Assembly: GCA_025351675.1 (NCBI GenBank)
Contig: JANXVK010000094.1
Coordinates: 1-6,738, forward strand
DNA: 6,738 nt
Direction of reading: 5' to 3'
DNA from: Rhizobacter sp.
GTDB lineage: Bacteria; Pseudomonadota; Gammaproteobacteria; Burkholderiales; Burkholderiaceae_C
The notes beneath the pieces are model-generated. The model saw only the letters and a list, made by a program, of their open reading frames with translations. It was not told the origin of the DNA and searched no databases. Below, in pieces: positions 4,530 to 6,738 of the stretch. Numbering within the stretch: the first letter of the stretch is position 1; each line of letters opens with the position of its first letter. Position numbers and translations under genes: made by a program.

Positions 4530-6738
4530 CCGCCACCCCCCAACCTTCCGCCGCCGCGCAGCGCCCGATGGCGAGCGCACCCGCCGCCGCACCGTCGGTG
4601 TACCAGGGCTACCAGATCATTCGCCGCAACGGCGCGGTCGTGTCGTTCGAGCCGAACAAGATTGCGGTCGCGCTGATGAAGGCGTTCTTGGCGGTGCACG
4701 GCACGCAGGGTGCGGCCTCGGCGAGCGTGCGTGAGACGGTCGACGGCCTGACCGAATCGGTCGTGCGCGCGCTGCTGCGCTCGCGCGCCGGCGGTGGCAG
4801 CTTCCACATCGAAGACGTGCAGGACCAGGTCGAGCTCGGCCTGATGCGCGGCGGCCACCATGAAGTGGCGCGCGCCTACGTGCTGTACCGCGAGCGCCGC
4901 ACGCAGGAGCGCGCGAAGCAGGGGCAGCCGGCGACGACGGCGGCCGAGCCGGTGCTGACGGTGCTCGACCGCGGCCAGCGCGTACCGCTCGACTTGGCGC
5001 ATCTGCAAACCCTGTTCGAATCGGCCTGCGAAGGCCTGGGCGCCGATGTCAAGGCCGACCCGATCATGGCCGAGACCAAGCGCAACCTGTACGACGGCGT
5101 GCCGATCGACGAAGTGCACAAGGCCTCGATCTTGGCCGCGCGCACGCTGATCGAGAAGGACCCCGGCTACACGCGCGCCACCGCGCGGCTGCTGCTGCAC
5201 ACGATCCGCCGCGAGATTCTTGGCGAAGAGGCGCTGCATTCCGACATGCACACGCGCTACGCCGAGTATTTCCCCGGCTTCATCAAGAAGGGCGTGCAGG
5301 CCGAACTGCTCGACGAGAAGATGCTGCAGTTCGACCTGCCGCGCCTCGGCGCTGCGCTGAAGGCCGATCGCGACCTGCAGTTCGACTACCTCGGTCTGCA
5401 AACGCTGTACGACCGCTACTTCCTGCACATCGACGAGCAGCGCATCGAATTGCCGCAAGCCTTCTACATGCGCGTCGCGATGGGCTTGGCGCTGGGCGAG
5501 ATCGACCGCGAAGCGCGTGCGATCGAGTTCTACGAGGTGCTCTCGAGTTTCGACTTCATGAGCTCGACGCCGACGCTGTTCAACGCCGGTACGCGCCGCT
5601 CGCAGCTGTCGAGCTGCTACCTGACGACGGTCGCCGACGACCTCGACGGCATTTACGAAGCGCTGAAAGAGAATGCGCTGCTGAGCAAGTTCGCCGGCGG
5701 CCTCGGCAACGACTGGACCAACGTGCGCGCGCTGGGCAGCCACATCAAGGGCACGAACGGCAAGAGCCAGGGCGTGGTGCCGTTCCTGAAGGTCGTCAAC
5801 GACACGGCGGTCGCGGTCAATCAAGGCGGCAAGCGCAAGGGCGCGGTCTGCGCGTATCTGGAAAGCTGGCACCTCGACCTCGAAGAGTTCCTCGAGCTGC
5901 GCAAGAACACCGGCGATGATCGCCGCCGCACGCACGACATGAACACCGCGAACTGGATCCCCGATCTGTTCATGAAGCGCGTGATGGACGGCACCAACTG
6001 GACGCTGTTCTCGCCCAGCACCTGCCCCGATCTGCACGACAAGTTCGGCCACGCCTTCGAAGCCGCCTACACCGCCTACGAAGACAAAGCCGCGCGCGGC
6101 GAGATCAAGCTCTTCAAGACGATGCCGGCGCGCGACCTGTGGCGCAAGATGCTCTCGATGTTGTTCGAGACCGGCCACCCGTGGATCACCTTCAAAGACG
6201 CCTGCAACGTTCGCTCGCCGCAGCAGCATGTCGGTGTCGTGCACTCGAGCAACCTGTGCACCGAGATCACGCTGAACACCAGCGAGACCGAGATCGCGGT
6301 CTGCAACCTCGGTTCGGTGAACCTGGTTCATCACCTCGCCGTCGATGCGAACGGTGTGAAGGGCATCGACCACGTCAAGCTGCGCGAGACGGTATCGACT
6401 GCGATGCGCATGCTCGACAACGTGATCGACATCAATTACTACGCGGTGAAGAAAGCGCGCGATTCGAACCTGAAGCATCGGCCGGTCGGCCTGGGGATCA
6501 TGGGCTTTCAGGATGCGCTCTACGAACTCGGCGTGCCGTATGCGTCTGATGCGGCAGTCGAGTTCGCCGATCGCTCGATGGAGGCGGTCTGCTATCAGGC
6601 GTACTGGGCATCCACGGATCTCGCCGCCGAGCGTGGCCGCTATTCGAGCTATCGCGGTTCACTGTGGGATCGCGGCATCCTGCCGATCGACTCGCTCGAA
6701 GCTGGCGGCAGTGCAGGCCAGCTGGACGGCAGTCGGGG
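4517..6738 (+). CDS. nrdA: NrdA, class Ia ribonucleotide reductase large subunit (3' end outside window)
   Basis: Catalytic and allosteric subunit that reduces ribonucleoside diphosphates to deoxy forms for DNA synthesis, using a radical supplied by NrdB. 740 codons are visible and the frame runs off the right edge. After an Ala/Pro-rich tail (1-28) comes a canonical ATP-cone (about 33-124; RRNGAVVSFEPNKI), then a second, diverged cone (about 146-235; VLDRGQRVPLD) that aligns with the single cone of E. coli NrdA. The catalytic core follows: STPTLFNAGT; SSCY with redox Cys367 (E. coli Cys225); NLCTE with Asn579, thiyl-radical Cys581 and Glu583 (Asn437/Cys439/Glu441); and Cys596 in AVCNLGSVNL (Cys462). 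The 367-to-581 spacing of 214 equals E. coli. The loop to Cys596 is 8 residues shorter. The radical-transfer tyrosines and C-terminal cysteines lie beyond the window. Two cones, the upstream one canonical, match the Pseudomonas aeruginosa type (about 960 residues). NrdR boxes upstream support the call; nrdB is expected next. Confidence 0.97.
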   Translation, partial: MQAVTATPQPSAAAQRPMASAPAAAPSVYQGYQIIRRNGAVVSFEPNKIAVALMKAFLAVHGTQGAASASVRETVDGLTESVVRALLRSRAGGGSFHIEDVQDQVELGLMRGGHHEVARAYVLYRERRTQERAKQGQPATTAAEPVLTVLDRGQRVPLDLAHLQTLFESACEGLGADVKADPIMAETKRNLYDGVPIDEVHKASILAARTLIEKDPGYTRATARLLLHTIRREILGEEALHSDMHTRYAEYFPGFIKKGVQAELLDEKMLQFDLPRLGAALKADRDLQFDYLGLQTLYDRYFLHIDEQRIELPQAFYMRVAMGLALGEIDREARAIEFYEVLSSFDFMSSTPTLFNAGTRRSQLSSCYLTTVADDLDGIYEALKENALLSKFAGGLGNDWTNVRALGSHIKGTNGKSQGVVPFLKVVNDTAVAVNQGGKRKGAVCAYLESWHLDLEEFLELRKNTGDDRRRTHDMNTANWIPDLFMKRVMDGTNWTLFSPSTCPDLHDKFGHAFEAAYTAYEDKAARGEIKLFKTMPARDLWRKMLSMLFETGHPWITFKDACNVRSPQQHVGVVHSSNLCTEITLNTSETEIAVCNLGSVNLVHHLAVDANGVKGIDHVKLRETVSTAMRMLDNVIDINYYAVKKARDSNLKHRPVGLGIMGFQDALYELGVPYASDAAVEFADRSMEAVCYQAYWASTDLAAERGRYSSYRGSLWDRGILPIDSLEAGGSAGQLDGSR

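Noticed and set aside
4379..6478. 699-residue open frame on the minus strand opposite nrdA
   Set aside because: It is antisense to a clearly real nrdA, has low-complexity His/Val/Arg composition, and reads across the nrdA leader.

Overview
The window is GC-rich with strongly G/C-biased third codon positions. Its four protein genes all read on the + strand. The content (a PilS/PilR-type two-component pair, AmpD, and a Pseudomonas-type class Ia NrdA with NrdR boxes) fits a chromosomal locus of a high-GC Proteobacterium, most likely a Betaproteobacterium of the Burkholderiales. The taxonomic call is inference from composition and protein style, not from a search.

Layout. (1) Positions 37-1983 encode a membrane sensor histidine kinase (PilS-like). 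Its frame is open to the left edge of the window, so the true start may lie outside. (2) Positions 1980-3524 encode a sigma-54-dependent response regulator (PilR-like), which overlaps the kinase by the 4-base ATGA. (3) Positions 3532-4131 encode the cytoplasmic anhydro-muramoyl-peptide amidase AmpD, 7 nt after the regulator. (4) The 385-base gap 4132-4516 holds a candidate terminator and a nrdA control region: two NrdR boxes in phase, a sigma-70-type promoter whose -10 lies in the second box, a leader of about 180 nt, and a possible 15-residue upstream ORF overlapping the nrdA start. (5) From 4517 to the right edge is the first 740 codons of nrdA, the large subunit of aerobic ribonucleotide reductase. 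It has two tandem ATP-cone regions and is cut by the window end.

How they work together. The kinase and regulator form one signalling pair, expected to drive sigma-54 promoters such as that of the type IV pilin gene. ampD is probably co-transcribed with them, so it may share their expression even though its job is peptidoglycan recycling. nrdA starts a separate transcription unit, probably with nrdB downstream, controlled by the dNTP-sensing repressor NrdR.

I found no mobile element, CRISPR array, tRNA or rRNA, and no convincing evidence of a wholly new system. The most rewarding places are the nrdA control region with its long leader and overlapping small ORF, the dual ATP-cone of NrdA, and the unusual G1 box and N-terminal extension of the kinase.
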